Shown: positions 47,114 through 59,190, counted from the stretch's first letter. The stretch: 64,000 nt of DNA from Chrysaora quinquecirrha (GCA_014526335.1 JACTAT010000285.1:473297-537296); one strand, 5' to 3'. Notes: generated from the letters alone by a model not told the origin. Made by a program: numbers and translations.

Positions 47114-47266
47114 TCTCTAAAATGTGATGTATTATTTGGGGAAAAAAGGCCATAAATGTGGTTAGGATCTGCACCCCTTGCTGTAATTCGGCAAAATTGT
47201 AGAAGAATGAATTGAGAAAACCATATATGGAAATCGTGGGTATTGGGAAATATAATTTGACGTCAA

Positions 47267-48391
47267 ATGTTAATAGAAGGCAAAGAACTTCAGGAATTTT
47301 TATTCTGCAGAAAAATGGTTAGACCAAGATGCATAAAACCTGAAACGCAAGCTTTGATTTTCTTGCAACAAAATGAAAAAGTGGAAAACATCGTTAAAGA
47401 AACTGGAATTTCAAGGGCACACATTTACAGAATAAGGAAGGAATCGTTTGAAGCAAGGACAGGAAACTATAAGGGAGGAAAAACAGGGGGAAGGCCATCC
47501 AAAATATCACATCCAATGAAGAGGAGGTTGCTTAGACTGATAAAAACAATACGAAAAGATAATCCCAATTGGACTGTTAAAAGGTTGATGGAGCGTGCAG
47601 ATTTACGAAATGTGTCTAGAAGAACTGTTACAAGATTTCTAAATGCAAATGGGTTTAACTATTTACAGGCACGCAAGAAAGGACTCCTGACAGATACTGA
47701 CAAAAAGAGACGTTTGAAATTCGCAAAAACCGTTAGCAGAGATCACAGTGAAGACTTTTGGCAAACCAGAATCGCTTTTTATTTAGATGCTGTTGGCTTT
47801 GTGTACAAAACGAATCCTAAAGACCAAGCACTTGCACCGTGTGGAAGAGTATGGAGATCAAAAGCGGAGGGTTTGCTGCAAGGCTGCACTGCAAAAGGAC
47901 AGGCATGCGGAACAGGGGGCTGCACTATGAAGTTTGTCGTTGCTATTAGCTTTGGGAAGGGGGTTATTTGCACAGAGTATTACGAAAAAATGAATGGAAA
48001 ATACTTCTCAGACTTTTTGGACAGAAATTTTCAGTCATTAGTAGAAGCTTCTGGAAAGAACAGTCGCATGTGGATACAAGATGGAGACCCTTCGCAAAAT
48101 TGTGGTCTGGCAAAACAAGCTATGAAACGTGTAAACTCAGAACTCTTTCCGATTCCACCTAGAAGTCCAGACATAAATCCTATTGAGAATGTCTTTGCAA
48201 TGGCGAAAAGAATACTGAAACAAGAAGCGATTGATTGTAACATTTCCTATGAATCAAAGGAGCAATTTCAACACAGAGTTGTTAATGTATTGAAATCTAT
48301 TCCAGTTGAAAAAATCGATACTATAATTGAGTCAATGCCTAAACGAATGAAAATGATAATTGCCACCAACGGCGAACGAATTAAGTATTAA
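47267..48391 (+). CDS. Tc1/mariner/IS630-type DD34E transposase, intact
   Basis: The frame is open for 374 residues. The usable ATG may be the one at about 47315 (MVRPRC...). An N-terminal helix-turn-helix (VENIVKETGISRAHIYRI) and a GRPSK linker are followed by a second HTH-like region. The catalytic residues are Asp in FYLDAVGF, Asp in WIQDGDPSQN and Glu in SPDINPIENV. The 34 residues between the second Asp and the Glu make it DD34E. There is no stop or frameshift, so it may be recently active. It should cut and paste the element at TA sites. Confidence 0.85.
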   Translation: MLIEGKELQEFLFCRKMVRPRCIKPETQALIFLQQNEKVENIVKETGISRAHIYRIRKESFEARTGNYKGGKTGGRPSKISHPMKRRLLRLIKTIRKDNPNWTVKRLMERADLRNVSRRTVTRFLNANGFNYLQARKKGLLTDTDKKRRLKFAKTVSRDHSEDFWQTRIAFYLDAVGFVYKTNPKDQALAPCGRVWRSKAEGLLQGCTAKGQACGTGGCTMKFVVAISFGKGVICTEYYEKMNGKYFSDFLDRNFQSLVEASGKNSRMWIQDGDPSQNCGLAKQAMKRVNSELFPIPPRSPDINPIENVFAMAKRILKQEAIDCNISYESKEQFQHRVVNVLKSIPVEKIDTIIESMPKRMKMIIATNGERIKY

Positions 48392-48629
48392 ATGATTAGC
48401 AGTCTTGCTGTATAATGTAAAGTTTTAGTTATTGTAGTGCACCAATTTTAATCTTGATTGCAACTAGCAAGACATATACATATTTGTGCGACAATATTTT
48501 TTTGTGTTTTTAGTTTCTAATTGTAGTTGTGTATATGATAGCATGTACAGTATTGATTGCAACAATGTGCATGTTTGTATGACAAGCAATGGCTTGTTTT
48601 CGGAAACAATTTACCTAATAAACAGATTG

Positions 48630-48815
48630 TTAATCACGGGTCAGCAATGAGCGCAACGAGTCAGCAACGGGTCAGCAAAACGGGTCAGCAATTTGCGAAG
48701 TTGAAATGCTTTGTTATCAACGGGTCAGCACGAGTCAGCAACACTTTTTTATAAATTATATATATATATATATTTTAAAAAAGAAGTGCTGACCCGTGCT
48801 GACTCGTTGAGTCCA
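48630..48815. repeat. CGGGTCAGCA repeats and a TA-loop hairpin
   Basis: Five copies of CGGGTCAGCA/CGAGTCAGCA (48637-48742) are followed by a (TA)n tract (48757-48773) and the reverse complement TGCTGACCCGTGCTGACTCG (about 48787-48806). The last direct copies and the inverted copy form a stem of about 40 bp across the TA loop. It is close to the right end of the Tc1-like element. Confidence 0.7.
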
Positions 48816-51134
48816 ATAGGATTTAGCACCAATCTCGTAACGTTTTGTCCAGGATTGTAGATCTTTACCTGTTTAATTCCTCTCCCTCTATTCGACCTGC
48901 TGACATACAAGAAGTGTACGTCACTGTTTGGATGGAAACTATTCATCATAGTTAATGTTTTCTTGTTTTTATATCAAGCAGCTTGATCTCATGTATAGTT
49001 CAATCGATTATGCCAATAGTTGGTGTTATAATTGGGACAGCAAAACTGTTGTGTGCTACTACTTTATTAATGTCTGATTATTCAGAAGACCATATCTTGT
49101 TCACTCAGTCTATGTATTCTTTTTAAATTTTTTCTTTGTTAATTGCCTCCTTGTATGTAACATTATTGTCCATTCCAATCCCCTTCATTTAGTTTAACAG
49201 TCAGTTGATAAATTGTTAAAGGCTCCAAATAAGTTTGTTTTGTTTTAACAATTTCTAAATACGTACATTTGTAGTCTCCAAATTTCATTGTAATGTCTTT
49301 TGAAAATGTTGTGACTATGTCTAACAGTTTCTTTATAGATGCGATATTTTGCCATACAATTTCAAATTGTCAACAAACAAATTATGTGCATGGTTTGTAG
49401 CTCTTACTTTGCCCTAGGTATATCCTTCTTAAGATCTTTACAGGAATGAAAGTGGGTTGAGTGCAAACACAAATAGCATGACTGAAAGGCTTTCTCCTTG
49501 ATAAATGTCTTTTAAGATGTTGATTTTTTCTGTTGTTATTGACTTGTTTTCTCCATTCAGTTATAATACAGTGAAGCAAGATTCTGTTAAGTTTTTAATT
49601 GCAGTTAGGAGATGGTTTGGTACTTTGGCTAGCTTTAGTGATTGAAACAATCATGAGTGAGGAACAGAGTCAAACACTTTATGATAGTCCAACCATACTG
49701 TTATAAGGTTAGGCCTCTTTGTTTTCACTTCTTTTTTAATATTCTTGTTGATTAGCAGCTGCTCAATAGTTAGTTCTTCTGGTTTTTATGCTGCTTCTTC
49801 CAGGGTTATTATGTCATTTCTGCTCACGTGACCAGTAAGGAAGATGTTAATGCATCCGGTATAAAGTTTGCACATAATACTCAGGCAGGTTATTGGCCTG
49901 TAGTTTTTTGCTTTTCAGTGCTCTCGTTCTTGGTATAAGTACCATATGGGCTGTTGTTAACCACGAGGGTAATGATGAGTTTTCATGCAGTAGGCATTAA
50001 AAAATTCAATAGAATGATAAATTCTTATACCTGTACCCAGTTATGAGATCCTTTCCCAGTGCTTTACTCTGTTGCAGCTTTTTGATTACTTTGTTTATTG
50101 TTGTTTTGTCAATGTGATTGGTTTTTATTGTTGTACAATAGGTTGTTTTAACTTTCCCTAGCCACTTGGCATTGTTGTTAAAATAATGTTTGTTGTTGCC
50201 CAATTTCTTGCCAGTATTTGTCTATGCTCTCTTTTTCTGTGATAATCTTAGCAGTTACATTGATAACCCTCATATTTCTATAAAATTTTTTCAGGATTTT
50301 GGAAAATTCTTTATTGATTCGTTTGCTTCAAGCATTTTCCTTATGCTGTCTTAACCTTTCAAACTTACTCTTTAGGTCTTGCCTTAGAAGAGTCAACTTA
50401 TATTCTAAAGTTCCCATTTTTGTGTTGCCATATTTCTTATTTGCTCTATGCATGCTTTTTGATGGTTTGTGAAGTGATAATTAGTTTTACTTTTAATAAG
50501 GAATAGCAAATGGGCAATGTCTTTGAGTAATTTATTTATACTATTTTCAAGGTTGACTGTCCATCGCGGTGGTTCACGTTTTTTGTTGTAGTTTCCTAAT
50601 TCTGTAATGTCATTGTTTATATCTTTACATGTAAACTTCTATTGCCATCAAATATGTCATACACTTTATTTCCCATAGGGTTGGTTTGGATATTGGTTTG
50701 GATATTGTTTCTTAATGTTCTTTTGCTAATAGGTCAGCTAAGTTAAAGATCTCTGAACTAATTCTTTTGTTCGGTTTGGAGGTTATCATGCAATCTTTAA
50801 GTCCCTTTTGGATAGTCATACAATAATCTTGATTATATAAATCATGTTATTTGTCCTCAATGTCTTAATTGTGACTGTGGGTCTCTTGGGTTGTTTCTTG
50901 GTAAGTCTCCGTTTCTAGCATTAATGAAGGCTCATTCTGCTCGCTGTTATTTTCTGTTTGCGAATTATTATTTACTCCTTGAAGCTGTAAAGGTTCAGTA
51001 TTGTTCTCGTTTGAAACGTTTTTATTATTGTCTCCCTTGTAAAATTCTGTTGCCATGACTAATTTACGTTTTCCTATCCTACTTGCTTGATCCCTTTTTT
51101 GACGAGAAATATGCGAGTTTAGGGTGAATTTCAT

Positions 51135-51960
51135 CCCAAAATTTTTTCCGCCAGTTTATATATCCTGTACTAGGGTCTTCTTTTACTCTGACAAAACACT
51201 TATATAAATCTTCATTTAGCTCATATGTCCAATCAAACTGTTTACTTTTATCTCTGTTTTTTTTTTCAATAACTAGGCTAGGTTGTTTAAGATAACCTCT
51301 TGTTTCATTAATAAAACATTATCATTATCGTCCTTGTTTATTCTTCAGTGTCTCAATTAAGAGTTATTTCATCATATAATACAGAAAAAAACTCATAACA
51401 AATCAGTAACAATTTGTGTTTGAGAATTTCAGAAGAAGCATTATTAGTCAGTATCAGTTTGTTGAAAAAAAACAATCCCGTGAACTTTTTGTGTTAATTG
51501 TACTTTCTATACATCATTCGAAATGTTTTGACCTGCAGATTACGAATTTCAATGTTGCCACGACGAATTCCCAGTATTACGAGTCTGACGTCATTATTAC
51601 ATCTTGGAAATTATCGGGATCATCGATTGAGCTATTTGTTCAAGGAAAACAATATTTTCGCTTAGGAATGCCTTATTTGGTGCGCAATTGGCTTCAGATA
51701 TACCAAATTATATTTATTGATGTACATTAGCTCTTATTAATATAATGTCATGGTGACGATTTTGATATAATAATGGGTTAAATTGATTGGATAAAATGCC
51801 AAGCCCTATATTTTGTGTTTCCGAAATTATTGCGAACTTTTACGGTAGTAGAAAACATTTAATGTTGCTAAGGGCGATTGAATCATGACGTCATCAATCT
51901 GAATGACAGATTCAGAAAACAAAGATTAAAACTTTACTATTTCAGGTCAACACTCCAGTA
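51135..51960. other. No gene seen; dispersed repeat at 51826-51940
   Basis: The sequence at 51826-51940 (TTATTGCGAACTTTTACGGT...) is the inverse of 63890-64000 at the window's right edge. The rest has no supported feature; a 104-residue open frame at 51416-51730 has no recognisable domain. Confidence 0.5.
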
Positions 51961-52890
51961 ATTGTCACTTTCTGCATCAGAAATAGCATATTGTTCGTTA
52001 TTCATATTCTCCATTATCCATTCACAAAGGTTGGTGCCAGATAGCGCACGTTTCATACAATGTCATCTTCCAGTTCCACATTACATACATTGCAACTACA
52101 TTCTACCAGCTCCACAATGTCATCCTCAGATACTAGCTGTTCTCTGTCACTGTCAACTTTCATGAAATATTTCCACCGAGAGAGCTTCCCCATTCCAGCG
52201 AACTTTCCTGTTGTGTCATAACCAGTAAATGCGATGTGCGCAGCCCTGAATGTGTCTCGGGTTTTACAACTACAAGTAGATGCAATAACTTCATTTCACA
52301 TTTCACCTGGTATATATTTTGCGCAATTTTTCACCTTGCATCTTGTTACACCGTGTTATGGGCAAATAGAAACAGAATACATTGGTGTCTGATGAAAAAA
52401 CAACAACGCGGTGATGTTCCATTTGCTCTTGAGAAGCCTCAATTGTATGCATATAACTAACAATGTATATGCTTCTTCATGGTTATTTTCGTCAGAATTC
52501 CTTCTGTTTTGACATCTGCAGATACCAGGTACATTGCAATGAGCTTATGGTCTTTGCGGTCAAGTACGACACAAGATCTCACTTTTCTCCAAGCTGCCTT
52601 TTACTTCACTAAAGTCCTAAATCTTGCTTGCCCTTGCGCCATAGTCGAATGCAGCACAACACAAATGCATCAGCAAGATCTTTATAGTTTTTAATATCAT
52701 TGGCAGTAAGGTTTAGCGCTTGTACAATAATCATCGCATAATTAATCATTTTACTTTTTAGTTTGATTTTTTTTTCGGTTTCTTGTGTTGATCTTGTGAT
52801 TTCTTTTCTAAGGGCTATTGCTGCATTAGCTATATGCTTTGATTTTCCCCGTTCACCTGGTATCAATGACCCATCCATCTGCATTCAGAT
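51960..52890 (-). pseudogene. Fragment of a repeated uncharacterised animal protein family
   Basis: Minus-strand peptides include IAFTGYDTTGKFAGMGK (about 52250-52195) and TAKTISSLQCTWYLQ, and upstream a helical segment NLTANDIKNYKDLADAF (52884-52609). The GCDTTS..GxGK-type motif is common in a multicopy cnidarian protein family of unknown function. Stops occur throughout, so this is a relic. A related relic of the same family may be at 59200-60021. Confidence 0.4.
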
Positions 52891-52999
52891 TCTTGGCACA
52901 ACATATAACTCTAAGCCTGGTTTCCGGGTCATTCCATTTCATTTCAACACAAATTATATAAAAATAGCAACGCTGTAGCAATGTCCGAAGGACGCTGAT

Positions 53000-53088
53000 G
53001 ATAATGATAATAATGATGAAGATGATGTTAATAATGACGAAGATGACAAAGAAGAAGACAACGATGATGAGAATGATGATTATGTTGG

Positions 53089-53135
<47 letters not shown>

Positions 53136-53410
53136 GTGAAGATGATGATGACTTTGAAGAGGATGATAATGACAATAATGATCATGCTAAAGAAGATCAT
53201 GATGATGAATATGATGCTCGACGACGACAACAACGATGATGATGATCACGTTAAAGACGAAAATGATGATCACCGTCTTCAACATGATCATCATCGTCTT
53301 CAACATGATCATCATCTTCTTCAACAATGATGATCATTTTGAAGACAATGATTGGTGATTGTGATGATGATGGTGATGATGATAATGATCCATTATGATG
53401 ATGATGTGAT
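53000..53410. repeat. (GAT)n microsatellite
   Basis: GAT/ATG triplets with a pure run at about 53089-53132. Poly-Met, poly-Ile and poly-Asp open frames here are artefacts. Confidence 0.9.
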
Positions 53411-54010
53411 TGTTGACAATGTGATCAGATGAATCTTTCCTGGAAGAATCCCAAAGCTTTGAATCGAAAATAGAAAACCTCTAGTAACGTATATGTACTA
53501 ATACATTTGAACTCATAGGTTAAACTGTGTAACAAATAACTCCCTTCAGTGCACCGAAACCTGTAATCTTCGCTTCAAATGATGAATTTAATTCTAGAAT
53601 CTCCAAAAGCTATCGTAAGAATTCGCATACTATGCAGATAACTATATTCGATAATTAGTAGCACTTTGAAGAATTGATTGCCAACTTTGAGCCATTTATT
53701 TTCAGATGATTCTCGAAGCCGCATCGGCACAAACTGTTTTGAAAAAATTTCTTCTGTCTAACTTGGCAACAATTTCTACTGCGCCACAATCTCCTCCTCT
53801 CTTCACTCGAAAATATCTTACATGTAAGAGGACTTCCAGCAACCTCTGAGAATAACAACCCAATAAAAAATTGTATGAAATATTTCAAAATAAAAAATAA
53901 AATCAAATTAGATTTGAGCAAAATTTTGCAATATTGTAGTCGAACCTTTTTTTGAAGCCCGACCGAGCCGGCTTTTTTGCGAGAAAATCTTGGTGTCAAA
54001 TTTTTAGTTT
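53411..54010. other. No gene seen
   Basis: AT-rich sequence without recognisable coding potential. An open frame at 53655-53999 (minus) has no domain and is not accepted. Confidence 0.4.
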
Positions 54011-54016
54011 CCTACA

Positions 54017-54082
54017 TCGTGGATCGAGCTCGCAACTCTTAGCGCAAGAAACAAATGCATTATTCCACTGCGCTACACTAAC
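54017..54082 (-). repeat. tRNA-derived SINE-like or tRNA pseudogene
   Basis: On the minus strand TAGCGCAGTGG is a perfect RNA polymerase III A box. Some 40 bases on, GAGCTCGATCC approximates the B box (GGTTCGANTCC). The cloverleaf arms are poor, so a SINE head or pseudogene is more likely than a working tRNA. Confidence 0.45.
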
Positions 54083-54225
54083 AGTTGATACTAATTGATA
54101 TTTTTGGCAAGCAATTGCATTTTGTAAATTATACCCACTAACGACAACACTTGCGACTTCAAAGTTTAATTCCTATCATTTGTGGTTTATCTTTTGTTAC
54201 ACGGTTTGGCAGGAAAAAGCGTCTA

Positions 54226-54260
54226 TATGCCTATATGCCTATATGCCTACCTATATGCCT
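54226..54260 (+). repeat. CTATATGC short tandem repeat
   Basis: Four to five copies of CTATATGC with one variant unit, just outside the left end of the next element. Confidence 0.8.
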
Positions 54261-54302
54261 ATTACAACGAACACCCTCTTAATATGTCCTTCGGACATAA
54301 AA

Positions 54303-54932
54303 ATGACACCCACCCCTTCAGATTTCCTTCATTTTAGCCCATCATTATCTCTATAATGCATTGAGCATATCCCCAAAATTTCAGCTCAATATCTCCTATA
54401 CTTTCAGAAATATACTATCTTGAAAATCAATGACCGCGCCCAAAAATATGAAAAGGCAACGCCCTTTTTTCGCAGCATCGGTCATTGGAAACTTGTGTTG
54501 TTTCTAATTCCTAGTTCTTAATTCTGCCTAAAAAGTGTCCAAAATAAGGTAGTCTGGTGTCTAGATTCCAAAAATAACATAAAAAGCCTTGTCAAAGACA
54601 CCCTCTGCATGCTAGTGGCCAATGTAACAGCAAAATGGTTTGAAACATTAACCGCAATTTGGGGGTACTTCAACACGAAATTCCAAAAATGGTCCCAAAG
54701 ACCCCAAAGTGAAACTTGGCATGTTTAAAGTAGACATAGTGTTGTATTAAAAAACATTGGTATGGTTGTGGTGTTCCATCTACTTCTGAAATTACAGGTG
54801 TTTTAAAAAACTCACCAATTTATGCAAATTATAATTTTTTCATATAAGTTACTTATAGTAATATGTAATTTTCACACTTGAAAATTCTATTATATGCATC
54901 CTAATTATGAATCATGTCAAACATATGCAATG
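54303..54932 (+). repeat. Left terminal inverted repeat
   Basis: Pairs with 58282-58894 at high identity, apart from small indels. Confidence 0.85.
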
Positions 54933-55578
54933 CTCAATATGAAATACACAAATGTTAGTTCTCTCTTCTTCACTATTGTATTCATGTTGATAGTGTATCT
55001 TGCAAAAAATCTCCCAAAAGAAACATAGTTTTCAAAACATAGGTAAAAAAATATCTTTCACATCCTCTGAGCACTATTACATTCAAAGTTTTAAATTTAA
55101 TGCCTTTGTAAGCTAACAGAAACTGTTCTCATTTTAGTTCTGTATAAAGTCTCATATTCTGGAAAATATGCCTAGACAAATTTCAGATCTGATATGACCT
55201 TGTTTGTAATATTCCTTGTTGACTTCATTTTAACTTACTTTCAAGTAATGATGTGATATGATATGATTAGTCACAGAAACAAAAACATGTCATGTTATTT
55301 GACCAGAAATAGGTCACGCCATGTATGGTAATGGAATGGCTATATGACGTCATTAATTTCCTGAAATAAGGCATGATGTAATGGATGAATCAAAGAACCG
55401 TGGGCGAGATCGAAATTAAAATTTCTTGTTTATAGCGGAGAATAAACTAAATTTAGATTTCTTAGACTATAAAACCCCTGAAAACTGAGCTCATAGCAGA
55501 TTCATAGTTGTTCTTTACAAACTTGTTCTAAACTTGTGGTAAAGCATTTGTTAACTTGTATTATAACATTCAGAAAAT

Positions 55579-58207
55579 ATGGAAAGTCAAAGCCAAAAGG
55601 AAAGCTGTTTGGTTGGGAAATGTATGCAGGATCAGTGTCATAAGCAGGTTTTTAGCAAGGATGAAGGTTTTATTAAAATAAGGGATCTTGACGATGAATC
55701 AAGAGATACTCTGACCTGGAGAACAAATATTTTTCAATATACACCTGATGATGAAATATGTCTACATCACCAGCAAAAGTTTTTGAAAAAGTATTCTCTT
55801 AGTCATAAGAAATGCTGCAATCCTTTTGAAAAAAGCAATCATAAAGGTTAGGGATCACTTCGTGAGATCACTTTACAAATTGCGTTAAAATTGAGAGATA
55901 AAGGGGTCCAAGTTGTACCAGGTAAAAAAATTTGCCCAACTTGCAGAAAAGAAATTGGAAAGGTGTCAGCTTCTAAGCATATCTCGGAAGAGGAGATGTC
56001 TAGTCCCGACGAAGATAGCATCCAAATTGAAGAAGACCTAAAAGCTGAAAGAAGTAGAGAGATCCTAAATTCAACACTTTTGGAAGAGGAAATTAGCCTG
56101 ATAAAGCTACATGGCGTTGCAGCCCATTCAAGAATTTCCCATGGGAAGCGAAAGATGGCACATTATCAATCGCGATTTCAGAAAAAGCAGTCTGACTTCC
56201 AAGCAAGCTTGGCAAGTGCTATAAACGTAGAACCAGCAGACCTAGAACTGAGTTCAGAAGATGAGGAATTTGTCGCTGAAAGTGAACAGAAAGCAAAAGA
56301 TCTTGATACACTTGTGTATTTGTTGAAAGAAAAACTTAAAGTATCCTCTCAGAATGACAAAATAAAGATCCTAACTTTAGCTCCTGATTCTTTGTCAGTA
56401 AGAAAAACAGCAGACTTTTTTAAAGTTTCAATTTTTTTGGTACGGACAGCATTCAAGCTTAGAAGAGAGAAAGGCATCCTTTCAGAGCACAAACCAAAGC
56501 AGGGAAAGAAAATTTCTGATGAAGTTTTGCTGCTTGTGAAAGATTTTTATTGTGATGACGAGTTCAGTTGCTTAATGCCTGGAAAGAAGGACTATGTAAG
56601 TGTTTCAAGAGGTGTGCATCAGCAAAGGAGGTTATTGTTACTAAACCTTAATGAATTATATGCAGCATTTAAAAGCAAGTTTCCAGATGAGAAAATTGGA
56701 CTTTCGAAACTTTGCATGCTAAGACCAAAATGGTGTGTTACTGTTGGATCTTCAGGAACTCATTCTGTCTGTGTTTGTTCGATACACCAAAACGTGAAAT
56801 TGCTGCTTAAGGCGGTCCATTTAGAAAAGTCCTACCATGACCTTATCGAAATGATTGTATGTGACAGGAATAATAGAGATTGTATGATACATCGCTGTCC
56901 TAATTGCCCTGGACCAAAGCCTTTGAAAGAATTTTTAATTAGAAAGCCAAACCTGAATTTAGATAATGAAGTCGAAGATGGTGTAGATACTATGTCAGAA
57001 GAAGTTAACCCTGAGACAGTAGAATATAACATAACGTTTAATCAGTGGTGCAGTACAGACAGGACGGAATTTATAAAACAGACAGCAAGGGTTGATGAAT
57101 TTATAGACATTTAAGTTGAAAAACTTAACAAAATAACCATGCATTCTTTTATAGCTAAGAGTCAAGCTCAATATTTAAAGCAAAGAAAGTTAAATCTTCA
57201 TGATGACGAAGCATTTGTCATGCTTGATTTTGCTGAAAATTATCAGTTTATTATACAAGATGAAATCCAAGGTTTCCATTGGAATAAGTCCCAATGCACT
57301 CTTCATCCTGTAGTGATTTACACCAAGAAAGATGGCGATTTGAAGTCCCAATCCTTGTGTTTTATATCCGATGATCTTGAACATGACGTCGATCTTGTAC
57401 ATTGTGTAATCAAAGAAACAGTGAACTATCTAAAAGACGATAACTCACATTTGCAATTCATTGACTACTTTTCAGATGGTTGTGCTGCACAGTATAAAAA
57501 CTGTAAAAATTTCTTAAACATTTGCCATCATGTCTCAGACTTCAACATCAACTGTCAATGGTCTTTTTTTGCAACAAGTCATGGTGAGTCCGCTTGCGAT
57601 GGTATTGGAGGAACGGTTAAAAGATTAGCTTGCCGGGCAAGTTTGCAAAGGCCATCTGATGATCAGATGCTTACTGCTGAAAAACTCTTTCATTTCTGCA
57701 ATAGTGAAATGAAAGGAATTCGATTTCTATTCATTGAAAAAGGTGCTGTGGAGTTAGAGCAACAAGTTATGAAGGGAACATATGAGATTGCCAAAACCGT
57801 CCCAGGCACTAGAAGCTATCACCAGTTCGTCCCTGTAACAAGATCAACCATTTGGCACAAAACGTATATCATTTGATACTAATTTTGCCACAAAATTTGA
57901 TTTCATTTCACTATCAAGTGCAACAGTTGTCATTTCTTCAAATTCTTTTGTAATTTGCAAGTATGATCTGGTGTATTGGATTGGCTTTATTAATGAAAGA
58001 AACATCGACGAAGCTGAAGTTAAGGTACGGTTTCTTCAACCGAAATGCCCCGCCAGGTCTTACTACTGGCCAGAAAGGGATGACATTTGCTGGATTCTAG
58101 AGGAGCATGTCTTATACAATTTGAATGTTCCAACAACTGTAACAGGAAGGCAATACAAGTTGTCTAGGAACGATGAAAGAGTTTTGACCACAATCTTGCA
58201 AAAGTAA
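55579..58207 (+). pseudogene. DDE-like transposase candidate with Tudor/SH3-like tail, broken
   Basis: One frame runs from ATG 55579 and is stopped by TAG at 55849-55851 and TAA at 57112-57114, continuing in the same frame each time. A frameshift near 57870-57895 precedes the last part (to 58207). In order there is an N-terminal Cys/His region (CPTCRKEIG near 55940), a coiled, acidic and helical middle, a CMIHRCPNCPG motif (about 56883), then an RNase H-like region. That region has LDFAENYQF, YFSDGCAAQYKN and SHGESACDGIGG, whose acidic residues are candidates for a D-D-E/D site. The tail (YDLVYWIGFI...FLQPKCPARSYYWP) resembles a Tudor/SH3-like fold. The family is widespread in animals but has no function I can name. 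Confidence 0.6.
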
Positions 58208-58281
58208 CTGCTGTACACATTTGATATTTTCTTTATAACACTTAATTTTCATTATGTGTGATCTTATTGTAGATCTTAGGA

Positions 58282-58894
58282 GTGCATTCCATATGTTTGA
58301 CATGATTCATAATTAGGATGCATATAATAGAATTTTCAAGTGTAAAAATTACATATTACTATAAGTAACTTATATGAAAAAATTATAATTTGCATCAATT
58401 GGTGAGTTTTTTAAAACACCTGTAATTTCAGAAGTAGATGGAACACCACAACCATACCAATGTTTTTTAATACAGCACTATGTCTACTATAAACATGCCA
58501 AGTTTCACTTTGGGGTCTTTGGGGCCATATTTGGAATTTCGTGTTGAAGTACCCCCAAATTGCGGTTAATGTTTCAAACCATTTTGCTGTTACATTGGCC
58601 ACTAGCATGCAGAGGCTTTTTATGTTATTTTTGGAATCTACACACTAAACTACCCTTTATTGGACACTTTTTAGGCAGAATTAAGAACCAGGAATTAGAA
58701 ACAACACAAGTTTCCAATGACTGATGCTGCGAAAAAAGGGCGTTGCCTTTTCATATTTTTGGGCGCAGTCATTGATTTTCAAGATAGTATATTTCTGAAA
58801 GTATAGGAGATATTGAGCTGAAATTTTGGGGATGTGCTCAATGCATCATAGAGATAACGATGGGCTAAAATGAAGGAAATCTGAGGGGTGGGTG
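58282..58894 (-). repeat. Right terminal inverted repeat
   Basis: Reverse complement of the left repeat; starts just after the gene's end and finishes with GGGTGTCAT. Confidence 0.85.
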
Positions 58895-59190
58895 TCATGC
58901 CTGTGATGATTTGATATGGAATGACCCTTCCATATAGCCAAGAGAGGCTGTGCAAGTGCTGAGAAACGACTGTATAGCGCTGAGAAAGTGTTGCCACGTT
59001 TCTTTCCATATAGCAGAACGTGGCGGGGCCAGTGCTGAGACAGTGGTTGCTATAAAATTGTTACATATTTCCTCGCATTTGATTGGCTTGTTACAGTCAT
59101 GTACTAAATGTGAACACGTGCAACAGACACGTCAACAACGGCTGTGCCACATGCCTCAATTAAAATCTTCTAGTAGCAGAAGCGTAATAA
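58895..59190. other. No gene seen
   Basis: It contains imperfect repeats of GTGCTGAGA(A/C) (about 58958, 58980, 59031) and a TATAGC(C/G)-type motif. No coding potential is accepted. Confidence 0.4.

Larger units (their letters stand above)
46852..48857. mobile_element. Tc1/mariner-type element, 2.0 kb, TA target site
   Basis: The left end CAATCCTGGACAA (46852-46864) and right end TTGTCCAGGATTG (48845-48857) are perfect 13-bp inverted repeats. Each is flanked by TA, the duplicated dinucleotide. It holds one intact transposase. An additional right-type end (TTGTCCAGGATTG at 47101-47113, with 20 bp of matching sequence before it) lies inside. Confidence 0.85.
45850..51134 (-). mobile_element. 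LINE, degenerate, interrupted by a Tc1-like element
   Basis: Minus-strand pieces run from a possible ORF1 start (ATG at 51134, QKRDQASRIGKRKLVM) through a linker (50203-50006, VIKKLQQSKALGKDLITGY), RT parts, and a C-terminal region (46781-46524, TKKTHGYFHKK; 46073-45879, MYPKFKLEMLPIIVGTLGYVGKSL). The C-terminal motifs are typical of one animal LINE family. The catalytic region reads FVDNLKLYG (49352-49378), so the second catalytic Asp is Asn. The element at 46852-48857 interrupts it. Confidence 0.65.
54303..58894. mobile_element. 4.6-kb element with ~600-bp terminal inverted repeats and a DDE-like gene
   Basis: The left repeat (about 54303-54932) is the near reverse complement of the right (about 58282-58894). 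Outermost bases are (AT)GACACCCACCCC. The left repeat has about 14 extra bases (TGTCAAAGACACCC region). Between them is one long plus-strand gene. The target duplication is unclear; AT at both ends could be either repeat or duplication. The family is not recognised by name. Confidence 0.8.

Noticed and set aside
52853..53330. Poly-Met, poly-Ile and Asp-rich open frames
   Set aside because: Artefacts of the GAT microsatellite.
53655..53999. 114-residue minus-strand frame
   Set aside because: No recognisable domain, unusual composition, and no neighbouring gene context.
52978..54299. ATGTCCGAAGGAC and its inverse GTCCTTCGGACAT as ends of a 1.3-kb element
   Set aside because: Each site is nearly palindromic by itself, and there is no duplication or internal gene; chance is likely enough.
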